Assembly (NCBI GenBank): GCA_963853835.1
Contig: OY970820.1
Location: 23,439,873 to 23,503,872 of the forward strand
Direction of reading: 5' to 3'
Source: Calendula officinalis
Lineage: Eukaryota; Streptophyta; Magnoliopsida; Asterales; Asteraceae
DNA length: 64,000 bases
In this document: one piece after another, positions 10,600 to 21,961 of the stretch
Layout of the letters: each line of letters opens with the position of its first letter
Numbering within the stretch: position 1 is the stretch's first letter
Notes under the pieces: model-generated
Database searches by the model: none
What the model was told of the DNA's origin: nothing
The model's input: only the letters and a program-made list of their open reading frames with translations
Program-made: the position numbers and the translations under genes

Positions 10600-11093
10600 T
10601 GTTAGGAATATTATTATTAATATTCATTAAAGATTTGATTATGTCAAAACTATTAAACTACAAGGACCTAAGTCGATGATATGAAGTTCAAGATTCAAAT
10701 AAAGATTTAGGAGATAATCATTAATGTAAAAAGATATAGTATATCTTTATTAGTTTAAAAGATTTAGCATTATCTTTTCCTTGTAAGTCTTAGGTTTTCT
10801 AGTATATAAAGAAACCTAATGACATAGAATTAGATGTTCTTGGAACCCACGTTTTAACGTGTTTTGTGTGTAAAACCTAAGCCTCAAGATCGTTTGATCC
10901 TGTTTAACGAAGAACCGTTCTATGTATTTATATATAGAATTGGGGCTTTTAATGATGAAAACTTGTTTAGCTATACAAATATGTTTATCTAATTCCGCAA
11001 TTTTGTTATTTGTATATGCTTATTCCAGATAAAGAACTAACTATTCTTGAGCCTAAAGATCGACATTTATGAAGAGTTATTCAGAACTTGACA
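10600..11093 (+). repeat. 3' LTR (494 bp)
   Basis: Matches the 5' LTR except C for T near 10882, T for C near 10932, and one A missing near 10979 (visual comparison). Confidence 0.92.
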
Positions 11094-11362
11094 ATTATCT
11101 TATGTCGCTATTTTCTCTAGGTACATAATCACGTAGCCTTACTTAAAAAGGTATATATGAATTTAAGTATTTTTAATTGAATTAAATGTGACGAAATCAC
11201 CATTTTATTAATTCTCGATATGAAAATTTTAAATGACAAAAACGAACACAACACAATATTGTCACTTTCAAGCCTCAAAATTAGTCCTTTGCACGAACCG
11301 CCTGTAAATAGGGAAAAAAACAGAATTAGAGTTGACTTATTTACTTACGAAGGAGTTTGATT

Positions 11363-11590
11363 AAATTTTTTTTTTTTTTTCTTTTTTTTTTTTTTTGGGT
11401 AACCAGGGTTCCGACTCGCTTTGCGAGCCGACTAATCCCAGGGCGACCACCCGCTTTGCGAGCAGCCCGGAGTCGGCGCAGGTGAACCTCCGTGGCCACA
11501 AAGGGGGTATTTTTTTGCTCCTAGTAGGGATTGAACCGGGACCCCCTTTAGAAGACCAAGTTCAACCACTAGGCCACCACCCTTGTGGTT
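11363..11590 (-). mobile_element. tRNA-derived SINE with 8-bp target duplication
   Basis: On the minus strand a tRNA-like head carries an A box TGGCCTAGTGG (11576-11566) and a B box GGTTCAATCC (11537-11528). A body follows with two CTCGC-TTT-GCGAG hairpins, and it ends in a long A-rich tail (11396-11363). Direct repeats GTTTGATT flank it at 11355-11362 and 11591-11598. These are the marks of a Pol III-transcribed SINE copied by LINE machinery. Confidence 0.85.
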
Positions 11591-11852
11591 GTTTGATTCG
11601 GTTTATACTTCATGCCTGGCGGGGTCACTGAAAAGAAGCTTAAGCAGAACGGGCCGAAACTCGAAAGTTGACCAAACTATATTTTTAACGCATAAAATCT
11701 CCCAAATCTTACTATAGTATAAATTTTATACCGATACTTAGACACACTAATCATCCAAGAAAAGATGTGTCGATTTTGGAGTGGGGAAAACCGGGCTGAA
11801 CCCATTTTGGCCGAAAATTAATTAAGTAGATCAACAAGAATCTTTGACTAAC

Positions 11853-12349
11853 CAGTGAGAAATGGAGAAGCAGGCCAATGAAGTAGATAATCCATGAGAA
11901 AAAATCAAACGGCCCGTTGAGTTTAGCTCATTCCATCGGCCCAACACTTGGACCAGCAACAAACATAAAGAAAACATGATGAATCTCTTTTGGTAGTTTT
12001 TGGGTTGTAGGAAGCCTGTGATACAAAGTCACGAACAAACGTGGGCCTTCTCTTAAACCCATCATCGCCCCCAAAACGTCCCAACAAAATTCTTGGAACG
12101 ATTTGCCTTTCGATTCTTCTTTGACTTTGAACCAAGTTTTGAACAAAAGAGTAGAATCTTTGATTCACGGCCACGTGCAAATGTTTTGAATGATTTGTAT
12201 CCATATGCCTTGGGCTCCCGTGGAGAATGAACCTTGACGTAGATGGCTACTTCAACTTCATTCTTGAATGAAACTTTTTTCGTTTTAATTGGAGATTGTG
12301 GCATTTTCATGCTCACAGATAACGCATTTTGGTTGTTATTGTTCTCCAT
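11853..12349 (-). pseudogene. Truncated SLAC1/SLAH anion channel pseudogene
   Basis: From the ATG at 12349 the minus strand encodes an N-terminal stretch resembling exon 2 of the SLAH3-like gene at 27684-30503 (S-V-S-.-.-M-P-.-S-P, then Y-.-S-F-K-T-.-.-.-R). With frame shifts it then jumps to the channel's C-terminal part: L-G-A-M-M-G-L-R-E-G-P, L-F-V-T-L-Y-H-R-L-P-T, H-H-V-F-F-M-F-V-A-G-P-S. Most transmembrane segments and the F-F-F-A-V-G-L-A-H-Y segment are missing. A splice-donor-like TTTCTCACTG/GTTAG at 11853 sits where the intact gene has its exon 3 donor. This points to a decayed genomic duplicate rather than a processed copy. No function is expected. Confidence 0.8.
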
Positions 12350-12904
12350 TGCAATCAAATTCCTATAATAGGAATTACGGTGGTGCATTTTGTTGATTAT
12401 TAAAAATTATTACAAGTCAATTGGAGAAAAATTACGAATGCTAAAAGGCGTACCTTGTGTAGAATTGAATCTGGTGGGGCTTTATTGATTACAATGTTGT
12501 ATGTTCGTGTTTGATTTTATGAATTATTGTTTGATGATGGACATCAATTTCCCCACCAAAATCCCCCAATCTGATACCAAAATTTGGTTCAGAAGGGGAT
12601 TTTTACGATTGTGAACGATGGGAGGATAATTTCGTTTTCCTATCCTTACAGATTCTGTTTCTTAAGGGTCAATTACAGGACAAACAGACCCAATTCTTCC
12701 GCCGATTTGCATGGGGATTGGAATGGAACCAACATATGAATGCAAAATCTATTAATATCTTTTTATTATTATAAACAATTTATTTATGCACATTGGCCAC
12801 TATTTTTATTATGGTTTACGTTTTTCTCTATCTTTTTTTCTATATAAACAAATATTTTTTTAATTATATATTTTTATTAGATCAAATTTTAAACTGATAT
12901 TGTA
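12350..12904. other. Intergenic, nothing recognised
   Basis: Upstream flank of the SLAH pseudogene; AT-rich, with no domain-bearing frame and no clear repeat. Confidence 0.5.
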
Positions 12905-12906
12905 TA

Positions 12907-13169
12907 CTCCCTCCGTCCCACAAAAAAGTTCTCATTTCCCTTTGCCACAAGATTTTAGGTGATAGTTAATGGTGTGGTCATTGGTATTATTTTGATTAAA
13001 ATATAAGGTTGGTTTGGAGAGAGAAAGATAATTAGTGGATGTTATTGATGGAGTTTTTAATAATAATAATATTTTATTGTGTGGAGCCCACCACATGTGA
13101 GAAATGAGAACTTTTTTGTGGGACAAAAGCTTTAGGAGAAATGAGAACTTTTTTGTGGGACGGAGGGAG
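12907..13169. mobile_element. Stowaway-type MITE (263 bp)
   Basis: Terminal inverted repeats start CTCCCTCCGTCCCACAAAAA, and TA duplications flank it at 12905-12906 and 13170-13171. It is non-coding and presumably mobilised by a Tc1/mariner transposase. The right TIR is preceded by a second partial TIR copy near 13097-13125. Confidence 0.9.
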
Positions 13170-13171
13170 TA

Positions 13172-13557
13172 CTCTTTTTAGCAAAATCTCATGCGTGGTT
13201 TAACTCATCTTTGCTTTTATCTTCACTGTAAGTTTTACTAACGCTAATTCTATATTTGAGTAATAATTATTCAGTTTTGCTACACTATTGTATAAGTTAA
13301 ATTTAAATAAATTTTCCAGAAAGACATAATACGAATAATTAGTTGATGATTTAATAATGTGGCAAACAGCTATGCTGTCTCAACTTTTTAAAAGACAAAG
13401 AGCATATGTCACAGGCCACTTGATTAATAAAATCTGCACACAAATGGCAACTATAACTCAACTATGGTTAGAACTTAAAAGGAGTTTTAAAAACGTTTTT
13501 TTTTGGTTTGTATTTTGTATTTGAACAAACCAATATTCTAAATAAGATTGAATCTAA
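13172..13557. other. Intergenic, nothing recognised
   Basis: AT-rich gap between the MITE and the next inverted-repeat element; no gene-like frame. Confidence 0.4.
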
Positions 13558-13756
13558 GAGCATCCACATCGGTGGATTCTAATGAATTGCAAATCACTTG
13601 CAAATACAATAAGCAATCCACCTCATCAATCCAATTTCAAAATAAACAACTGCTTTTCCAATTGTAAGGTGGGATCACCTTTAGTTAATATTTGTTTTTT
13701 TAATAAATAATCATATATGTTAATAGTGTAATTGAAAGTTGATGTGGTAGTGGGAC

Positions 13757-14050
13757 TGAGAGATCGTTTCAAACTAAGATCGAGCTAATTCATGTTGATT
13801 CAAGATGGATTGAAGCTCAAGTGTGTGTGTGTTCTTGGTGTTTTAGTAGGTGTAATTGAGAGAGAATGAAGATGGATGAACAGCTTTCAATATTGTATTT
13901 CTGTAAAGTGTGGGAAAGCTTAAATTGTAAGTCAAACAATGAAGTATTTATACCTCCTACCTCTTAACACTATTCTAGTTAACTAACGGACTTAAAGGTC
14001 AAAACTATTACAAAACCGGTCCTAACATTATTACAATAATGGTCCTAACA
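13757..14050 (-). repeat. 3' LTR of element C (294 bp)
   Basis: Plus-strand ends TGAGAGATCG...GGTCCTAACA; on the element's own strand TGTTAGGACC...CGATCTCTCA. Confidence 0.9.
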
Positions 14051-14065
14051 ATCTCCCCCTTTTTG
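14051..14065 (-). promoter_or_regulatory. Polypurine tract of element C
   Basis: Minus-strand AAAAAGGGGGAGAT directly abuts the 3' LTR. Confidence 0.8.
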
Positions 14066-15214
14066 ATCTTTAACACGTCATCCCAGTCTTCAGACTTCAG
14101 ATTCTTCTCATAATCTGTCTTTGGCAAGAAAATGTTTGTCTGAATTTCAAGATCAAAACATTTCAGAAATCTGGAAGTTTAAGATACTCAAAGAGGATAT
14201 GTTTTTCGTTGATACTGTTTGAGTGAAGAAATCCTATAACTGATTTACTAAAGATTTGAAAATTTTAGGAAAGGGAATATCAGTTAAGTAAGAATTTGAC
14301 TGGGTTTTCAGATAATGGAGAGGTTATTTTTGGAATTTTGTGGTAGAGGGTTATATTGAGGATAAAATGATAATGTTTTTGAATGATTTATCAGTCAAAG
14401 TTTTGAATGTGTGTATGTATGGTTTGTATGTATGAAAGAATGATATGTACATTTAGGATTTGGATGAATGTGGATAATTTGTATTTTGTATGGAACAAAA
14501 GATTAGAACAGTTAAGCTTTTGAATGGATATGAATGTTATGGAAAGAATGGTTTAAACAATTAAGCTTTTGAATGTATGTGATCATTACGGAATTTGAAA
14601 AGAAAAGTTTAAACGGTTAAGATTCGGATGGAAATGGATGTGGATTTGTGGTTTGGATAGAAAGATTTATACGATTAAGTTTCGGGTTGAAATGGTTGAG
14701 TTTTTAATGTAATGGTTGAGATTTTTGAGAGATATTTCTGTAGATATGTCGATTTCTTCTTCTTCTTATCTTGTCTTTCTTTTTAAACTTTGTTAATCAC
14801 TTTCTCTTCCTCTGAATTTCTTGATATATACTATATCTGATTTTACCGATAATTTGAGTACATTAGACATGAATTTTCTTCGTTGATGAGATGTTTGTGG
14901 TTCTTCTTAAAGGTGTACATTTCTTGCTCATTTATATCTTGCTCATTTATTTCTTGCTCATTTCTCCCCCGCATGAGGATCATGAAAAGGAGCCTCATGT
15001 TAATGATGAAGATATGCTTTGTGGAAGCGGAGAGAGGAAAATGTATGACTTTATAATACGAGAGCCAAGATAGGATCTTTGTACGGTGCAGATCGGAATC
15101 GAGAACCAGTAACATGTAGTACTCATGAAGTATCCAGCTAAAATTGATTTTCCAGAATCTTTGAGAAAAATATTTGAAAAATAGAGAATAACAGCGTCAA
15201 GAATCACTTGAAGT

Positions 15215-16410
15215 CATAAACAGATGCAATCTTTACTGAAGAACCTCAGTAAAGAGATCGACAAATTTGACAGACAGGATGATTGAAGACATTGTTAAGC
15301 AAAGATTTGAGATTTAAAAGAAATCAATTTGAATTGGATCAAAGATCAGTGCACAAAAACGATTTTGTGTGTGAGATCATATGAATAATTCAGAATTTAA
15401 TCTGAACAATTTAGAGAAAAATTAAAATAATTTCTCCATTGTTATAGGTTTGTAAAAATTGTTTGATAAATGGTAAGAACAATCAATCCAAGAAGTTGTT
15501 ATAAACAGATGCAATTAGTACTAATCGAAATTAGTAAAGAGATCGACGAATTTAACAACAGCTTATGTTGAGTGTTACAAACAGATATTTGAAAATTTTA
15601 AAAATTGTGCAAAATCAGAAAAATGATTTGAAAAATTATGTCAGCAACGCAAGAGAAAAAAAGTTGGTCATAAATAGATGCAATCTTTACTAATGAGATT
15701 AGTAAAGAGATCGACGAATTTGACCAAAATTTATATCCTACGTTGTGAACACATCATTGTGAGCACAAAGTATGAGTAAAAATTTTGTGAGGAATATACA
15801 GATGCTGAGCATAGAGTGTCAACTCTGTATGAGAAAGTGAGGTCAATAACGCAAGAGAAAAGAGTTTAACATAAACAGATGCAATCTTTACTAATTAGAT
15901 TAGTAAAGAGATCGACGAATTTGTCAAAAACTTATATCCTACGTAACTAACACATGATTTGAGAAAAAATAAAATATAACAGTTAAGATTGAGGTGTGCT
16001 AAAGTTGTAGCAACAACGAAACTCAAAATGTTGAATTTAGTAGAAAATTTGAGTTTCACAGGAATATGAAAAATCAGAATGTGATGTCAACAATGCAAGA
16101 GACAAAAAGGTGTCATAAACAGATGTAATCTTTACTAACTAAAGTAGTAAAGAGATCGACGAATTTGACAACAGTTTGTATCCTACATTGGTAACATATG
16201 AGTTTAAGTATAAATTTTGAATATAGTGTGAAGTTGTGCCATCGGTATGACAACAACGAAACTCAAATAGATGTTGAAAGATATTGAGTTTAAGTTTGAA
16301 AACAAAACTGAGGAGATGATGTCATCAACGCAAGAGACAAAAGTATGTCATATACAGATGCAATCAATACTAATCTAAACTAGTAGAGAGATCGACGAAT
16401 TTGACAAAAA
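15215..16410 (-). repeat. Six-copy dispersed hairpin array in element C
   Basis: A unit of about 55 bp (CATAAACAGATGCAATC, a hairpin, then AGAGATCGACGAATTTG) recurs near 15215, 15502, 15669, 15872, 16108 and 16348, separated by diverged spacers. The core is an inverted repeat such as CTTTACTAAT-TAG-ATTAGTAAAG. In copy 1 the inner pairs read CTGA/TCAG, so both arms changed together. The region is non-coding on both strands. Confidence 0.85.
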
Positions 16411-16547
16411 TTTGTATCCTACGTAGACAACATATAAGTGAGGAAACAGTTTAGAAATAATGAAACTCAATTGAACAAATTTTGAAAATATTGAGATTGA
16501 GCTTCTGAAAAATATGAATATTGAATAATAAATGGGTTAACAAGAAG

Positions 16548-16683
16548 TATGCTCCCCCTTTATCGATGAAGTTTCATAAAAATGCTCCCCCTTGACGAAT
16601 GAATGTCAATTTTCTCCCCCTTAACAAGTGAATATTAATTTTCTCCCCCTCAACCAATTAAGAGCTAGTTGCTCCCCCTCAAC
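16548..16683 (-). repeat. Block of five polypurine-tract-like repeats
   Basis: Minus-strand AAGGGGGAG or GAGGGGGAG occurs five times in 136 bp, immediately after the end of the gag-like ORF, with similar 15-20 bp contexts. It resembles multiplied polypurine tracts. Confidence 0.75.
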
Positions 16684-16917
16684 CAATGAAATCATTGAGG
16701 AACGGGTTTCAAGCGAATTTACTTGAAAGTCATTTCTTTTTAAAAACGGGTCATACACTGAAATGTGTAAGAGCCATTATGTTGAAAAGCGAGTTATACA
16801 CTGAATTATGTATAAGTCATCCTCCTGCAAAACAAATCAAACAACTTTTGGTACCCATTTTTGTTTGGGTCCGACAATGTTAGCTTGGGAATGAAACCAC
16901 CGATAAGTTGTATCGAT

Positions 16918-19062
16918 TTAATTTAAAGATTGAGAATTCCAAGAAAAACTGAAACTTGATGTGTCACTTTCAAATAATTTCCGGGGAATTATTTGAGATG
17001 TTGGAGTTTTGGGAACCCATTTAGCTTTTAAGATCGAGGATGTTTTGTAAACATAAACAGGAGATGTTTTTGGCACTTGTGTAAAATTCGTTTTAGGTGC
17101 CAAGGAAAGTAAATCTTTTCTCGAGTATTTTAAAGATTTAGTTTTGGAAAAGATTTTCTTTGACGGAGTAGAATGTTTCAACACGGTTGATGATTTAGTT
17201 TTATCCATTTGAGAACGCTTAAGTCTATAAGAGGAACCTAATTTATTTGGAGTTTTAGGTGCAGAATATCCTCTAATATCTTGTTTAAGAGCATTCAATT
17301 TCTTATCAGAGTTTGGTGGAACCGTGGATCTCCTAGGCGTAGGTTTGGTAGAGGAACTTGTGATTTCGGTTTAAGTTTAGAATTTCCTCTATCAACCTCA
17401 GTTTGCTTGATTGTATATAAATCTCGATATGCCATGACAGGAGAAAACATTCTTGAGTTTTTATATTTATTCTTTGCAGGTAAAGAAGAATCTATGTTCA
17501 TAGATGCACTAGGCTTCTTAAGGTTCTGAAGATAAGATGATTTAGATTCTAATTTTTGAATTTTGTGTTTGCAACTTTAGTTTCTCTTTATCATAAGATT
17601 TATGTGTTGCATCAATTTTATTTTCTAATTCATGAATTTTTGTTTGTAAAACTGATTTTTCGTTGACAAACGCCTTATGTGTTTCATCTATTTCAGTTTC
17701 CAATTGACAAATTTTCTTTTCAAGAATTAGATTTGGTACATAAATCTTTGGTGTAATCTTTTGTTGAATAACAACATTTCCCTTAATTTCAAATTCTTCT
17801 GGTTTTATAATAGGAAAATAATCATCATTTTCAAATTGAGCCTTTTTAGTTTCATATGTTTTATTTAATTCAGTGTGATTGAAACTAATTTGAGCATTCT
17901 CCTTTTTAGCTCTGTTGAAGGTCTCAATTTCTTCTTCCTCATCAGTCATCCGAATGAAACGTTGTGAGATTCCATTGAGTAGATATCTTGAATCATATAA
18001 TGTAGGAGCCATTTTGCACGCGGTCTTAAGGTATTCTGGATTGTCAGCTCCTAGCCCTTCGCGAGAGTTGAAATATTTGAAGTCTTTAGGCTTGTTAAGA
18101 TGAATGGTTTGATCAGTGTGTCCTCTTTTGACAATCAATTCCTCAAGATGTTTGATATGTGAATTCAATTTAATAGTTTCATGCTTGAATGTGTTTATGA
18201 TATTTTGTTTGTTTAGCATTTCTTTTGAGGAAATGATGTTTTGTTCATGAAGATTTTCGGTTAATTCTTTGATTTGAGAATTTAATGATTTAAACTGTTG
18301 TTCATTTTCATCAAATTCTTGTTGTTTATGTTCCAAACAATTTTTAGTACTTTGATATTCATACCATGTTTTAGCATATTGTTTGTGATTGTGATCATGC
18401 CTTGCCGTCAATTCTGATACTTTTGTTTGTAAATTCAGATTCTCTTGTTTCAAAACTTGAGTTTGTTGAATATGATGAACAAGTTGATCATCTAGATGAG
18501 CATTTTGTTCATTTTATTTTTCCAAAATATTTAAACGCTCTTTAAGTTCAACATTTAAATCTTTTTCTACTAAAATTTGTTGAGTTAATAATTCTATTTG
18601 AGATATCTGGTTTTGAATAAAACAAGTATCAGAATCAGTGGAAGTACTTTCATTAGAAAGAAGAGAAGTATGTACCTTGTCATCCTTATTGACTTCTTCA
18701 TTAATACGATCAGCAACCGCATCATTTTCAGAATCTTCATGGTTGAGTTTAAGTCTATGATTTGTGTGACCAAGTTTGGCACTCATTTCCTCTAAATGTT
18801 TGCAATGAGCTTTAACTTTTTCATTATCCCGAGTAATAATTTTTATAATCGTCGATTGACGATTAATTTCTCTCGATGTAGTAATTTTGAGATCGTGGAG
18901 TTCGTCAGTTAATTCTTGAATTTGTGAAGCTGACGATTTCAGTTGTTCTTGATATTCATCAAACTTTGCTTCCGTCAACTCTTTAGATGCCTCACAATAC
19001 TATGTGTAGTATTTATCAGAAACTAATTTTTCGTTTTCATATGTTTTTAAATTTGGATCCAT
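16918..19062 (-). pseudogene. Coiled-coil gag-like ORF of element C
   Basis: The ATG at 19062 (MDPNLKTYENEKLVSD) opens a frame with a TAG at about 19000 and a TAA at about 18514, both in frame, then a frameshift near 17540. The product is dominated by heptad-rich Glu/Lys/Asn/Gln sequence (I-Q-E-L-T-D-E-L, I-K-E-L-T-E-N-L) in two paralogous blocks, each containing a ...H-T-(D/N)-...-L-N-... stretch. That suggests internal duplication. Near the end lies ...K-A-K-W-V-P-K-T-P, echoing the W-V-P-K motif at the gag end of the other copia elements here. No zinc knuckle was found. It is probably a Gag-like particle or RNA-binding protein, now broken. Confidence 0.65.
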
Positions 19063-20684
19063 TTTAGCTCTTTTGTTTTTTTGTTTATAAAAAAAATCAA
19101 GTTTCAAAAATGATGTGATAAAATGGTTTGGGTAAAAGTTCTCGTGTTTAAAAAATGTGAAAATTTCCAAATCTTTTATCAAATTTTCAAAATATTAAAA
19201 CTTTCAATTTTCCTTTAAGTCCGAACTAAGATGTTGATTGAATTTTAAACACATTAAACAACTTTGATTGAATTTAAGACCGAATCTCGTGTTTAAGACC
19301 GAATTTTAAACAACTTTAAAAACAATTTTAAACAATTTGATATTAAAAAAGTTTTTGTTTAAAAATGACCGAATTAAGTTGTTGATTGAATAAACTTCTT
19401 GAATTGGGCCTTAATGAAATTAAACTGATATTAGACTTCTTTTGTTTTGGGCTTTGTTTTCTGATCGTGTTTGTTAAGATTTTAAACAAAAAATAGTTGA
19501 GTTTGTTTTGTAAATTTTTAACAGAACTGGATTTGGGCCAAAATGGTTTTTGAATTAAATGAATATTGGGCTGGTATTATATTAAGCTTATAACACATTT
19601 GGGCCTGAATTGTCAAAGCAGATCGAACACTTGCGCAGGTCAATTGTCGAACAATCGAATCAAATGAACAATCGAACAATCGATCGATTCAAATCGGATA
19701 CGAGATAATTGAAGCCGGCTGAGATCAAATCAATACCCAAAATCGACAAAATCGGATACTGAGTTTTGGTTTCAATATTGACGGGTCGGAATTTTTGCCA
19801 AAATCGAAGTCAAAAATCGCTATTCTGGTCACGATCTCAATTGTTTAATTGATTGGCAGATTGTTGAATTGATTTTGTTGTTGAAATTCAAAGCCGAACA
19901 TTGATTTTGATATTGATGAGCCGAACTCATAGTTTCAATGTTGAATTGAAATCTGAGAAATTGAATTGATTCAGGAAGTGTTAATCGACTGAATCAGATT
20001 GTTGAATTTAATCAGATTGTTAATTTCAGATTGATTGAATGTTGATCGAGCAGCAGAGCAGTTTGAGTTCGATATGATACAGTGAAAAACCGAACTAGGT
20101 GTCGAACTAGGTGAAGATGCCGAACTTGGGTTTGGGCCGAACAACTCAACTGGGCCGAACTTTTTACTTCGGGCCGAACTTGGTACACTTCGGGCCGAAC
20201 TACAACAGCTGGCCAATTTCGGGCCGAACTGCTACTTCGGGTGTTCTTCGTGTCGAACTTCTTGACGAACTACCTACATATGTTCAAAACTCACACTTTT
20301 TGATCCGATTCTTGCTGAATACTCAACCAATTTCATTGATTCTTTTTGCTAAACGCTCGAAATATAATTGCTAACACTTTGATCCGATCACTTTCCTCAA
20401 TCCATAACATAAAAGCTTCGATTCTTCGATTTACAGCAACTTTTGAACTTTTTCACTTTTTCTCTAAAATCATCAAATTGAAGATGATTGTTGATGGAAT
20501 GAATCGAATTTTGATTCTATTATGCTTAGAAACACTGTAGAAACACTAATCCATGATCAAATCTTCGATTTGAACAAAAAATTTACAACATTAAATTTCA
20601 TTGACGAACATCAACTTTTTCTTCAATATTTCTCAGATCTTGATCATTTTAGCTCGATTTTGGATCTTCTCGCAGAGAGATTTC

Positions 20685-20696
20685 GCTCTGATACCA
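20685..20696 (-). promoter_or_regulatory. Primer-binding site of element C
   Basis: Minus-strand TGGTATCAGAGC, two bases after the 5' LTR end; exact initiator Met tRNA match. Confidence 0.92.
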
Positions 20697-20698
20697 AT

Positions 20699-20990
20699 TG
20701 AGAGATCGTTTCAAACTAAGATCGAGCTAATTCATGTTGATTCAAGATGGATTGAAGCTCAAGTGTGTGTGTTCTTGGTGTTTTAGTAGGTGTAATTGAA
20801 AGAGAATGAAGATGGATGAACAGCTTTCAATATTGTATTTCTGCAAAGTGTGGGAAAGCTTACATTGTAAGTCAAACAATGAAGTATTTATACCTCCTAC
20901 CTCTTAACACTATTCTAGTTAACTAACGGACTTAAAGGTCAAAACTATTACAAAACCGGTCCTAACATTATTACAGTAATGGTCCTAACA
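20699..20990 (-). repeat. 5' LTR of element C (292 bp)
   Basis: Pairs with 13757-14050. Differences seen: one GT unit, and substitutions near 20800, 20843, 20862 and 20977. Confidence 0.9.
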
Positions 20991-21961
20991 GGGACCACTT
21001 TTGAAAGTGTTTTGTAGTTTCAGTGATGTACAAAGCAATTGTAAAGCTGACATGGCATAATTGAAAGCTAAATGAAATTTGATGAGGATGGCATAATTGA
21101 AACCAATATTCTACATCAGAGGTTTCAAATGGCTTGCATAGGCTTGCAAACACAAATATGCAAGCCACGTAATCACTGCAATTTCAAAATATGAAACTCA
21201 ATTAGCAATTGCATAGTGAACCCCTCTTGAATATATGTTATTTATTTTATTTTTCTAGTATTTATTTTATTTATATATAATTGGAATTTGATGTGCGGGG
21301 ACCACTTTTAAATGTATGTAGTAATTGCAGTGATGTGGAAAGTAATTGCAAAGCTGATGTGAAACAATTGAAAATTAAATGAAATTTCACTGATGTGGAT
21401 GGCCTATTGCCCTGTTGCTTGAACTGAAAGATAATATTGTCGAATATTATATAATTTAGTATCTTTATATATAATAAACAAAAGGTTTAAAGCCACATGG
21501 CAACTCCTAAAGCCACATGGCAATTCCAAAAGCCACATGGCATATATAAAGCCACATAGGTCATAACAATCTTTTATGCACACCGTACAAGTTAACAATC
21601 TTTTATGCACACCGTACAAGTTCTAATAGAATTTAACAAAATTGATTTTCACACCATGTTCTCTTTCTTCACATGGGTTTTCACTTTTCACAATCTCAAT
21701 CCTTCGTCACAATCTTTTTTTTTCTACTGTTTTAAAGGCTTGCAACATTTTACACCATCAGCCGATCACCTTTAACAATCAATCTTATTAATGATTTCCG
21801 TTTATCATCGCTTTCATCTCCCGATCGTGAAAACCCCTAAATCGCCTTCAAACTTGTGTTCTTTCCCTATGGTAAACCATGTTGCGCTCCCCAGATTCAC
21901 AATCGCCCTTAAACCCATTTCATTTCACATGTCAACCTTCAACCTTAGACACTCTCTACAG

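Larger units (their letters stand above)
8641..11093 (+). mobile_element. Young non-autonomous LTR retrotransposon without genes (2.45 kb)
   Basis: Two nearly identical LTRs (8641-9135 and 10600-11093) enclose about 1.46 kb. A 5-bp target duplication ATTAT flanks it (8636-8640, 11094-11098). A full PBS TGGTATCAGAGC starts at 9138, and a purine tract GGGGAAGA directly precedes the 3' LTR. No gag or pol is present. The interior holds a cluster of TACTACTGATCAGTAG-type palindromes and four spaced AGGGGAAG purine tracts. By eye the LTRs differ by two substitutions and one 1-bp indel, so the insertion is recent. The shared word set suggests it depends on the Sirevirus-like family at 42030-64000 (inference). 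Confidence 0.92.
13757..20990 (-). mobile_element. Pol-less LTR retrotransposon C (7.2 kb), Sirevirus-like
   Basis: LTRs 20699-20990 (5') and 13757-14050 (3') lie in minus orientation, with a PBS at 20696-20685, a purine tract before the 3' LTR, and a perfect 5-bp target duplication GGGAC (13752-13756, 20991-20995). By eye the LTRs differ by about four substitutions plus one 2-bp GT indel, so the insertion is fairly recent. On the minus strand the interior runs: leader, coiled-coil gag-like ORF (19062-16918), a block of five purine tracts (16680-16548), a six-copy hairpin array (16410-15215), then non-coding DNA. No protease, integrase or RT is present. Confidence 0.92.
13558..21404. mobile_element. 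MITE-like DNA (two related copies) split by LTR element C
   Basis: The left end GAGCATCCACATCGGTG (13558) is roughly inverted-complementary to the right end CACTGATGTGGATGGCC (21387-21403). Sequence at 20991-21080 (GGGACCACTTTTGAAAG...) is paralogous to 21296-21404, suggesting two adjacent or nested copies of one MITE family. Element C inserted into the first copy. No clean target duplication was found for the outer MITE, so exact boundaries are tentative. Confidence 0.45.

Noticed and set aside
11395..11631. Plus-strand frame in GC-richer DNA
   Set aside because: It lies over the minus-strand SINE head and body; no protein similarity recognised.
15215..16410. Regularly recurring module resembling a CRISPR array
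   Set aside because: Spacing is uneven (170-290 bp), the units are diverged, and the setting is a plant retroelement.
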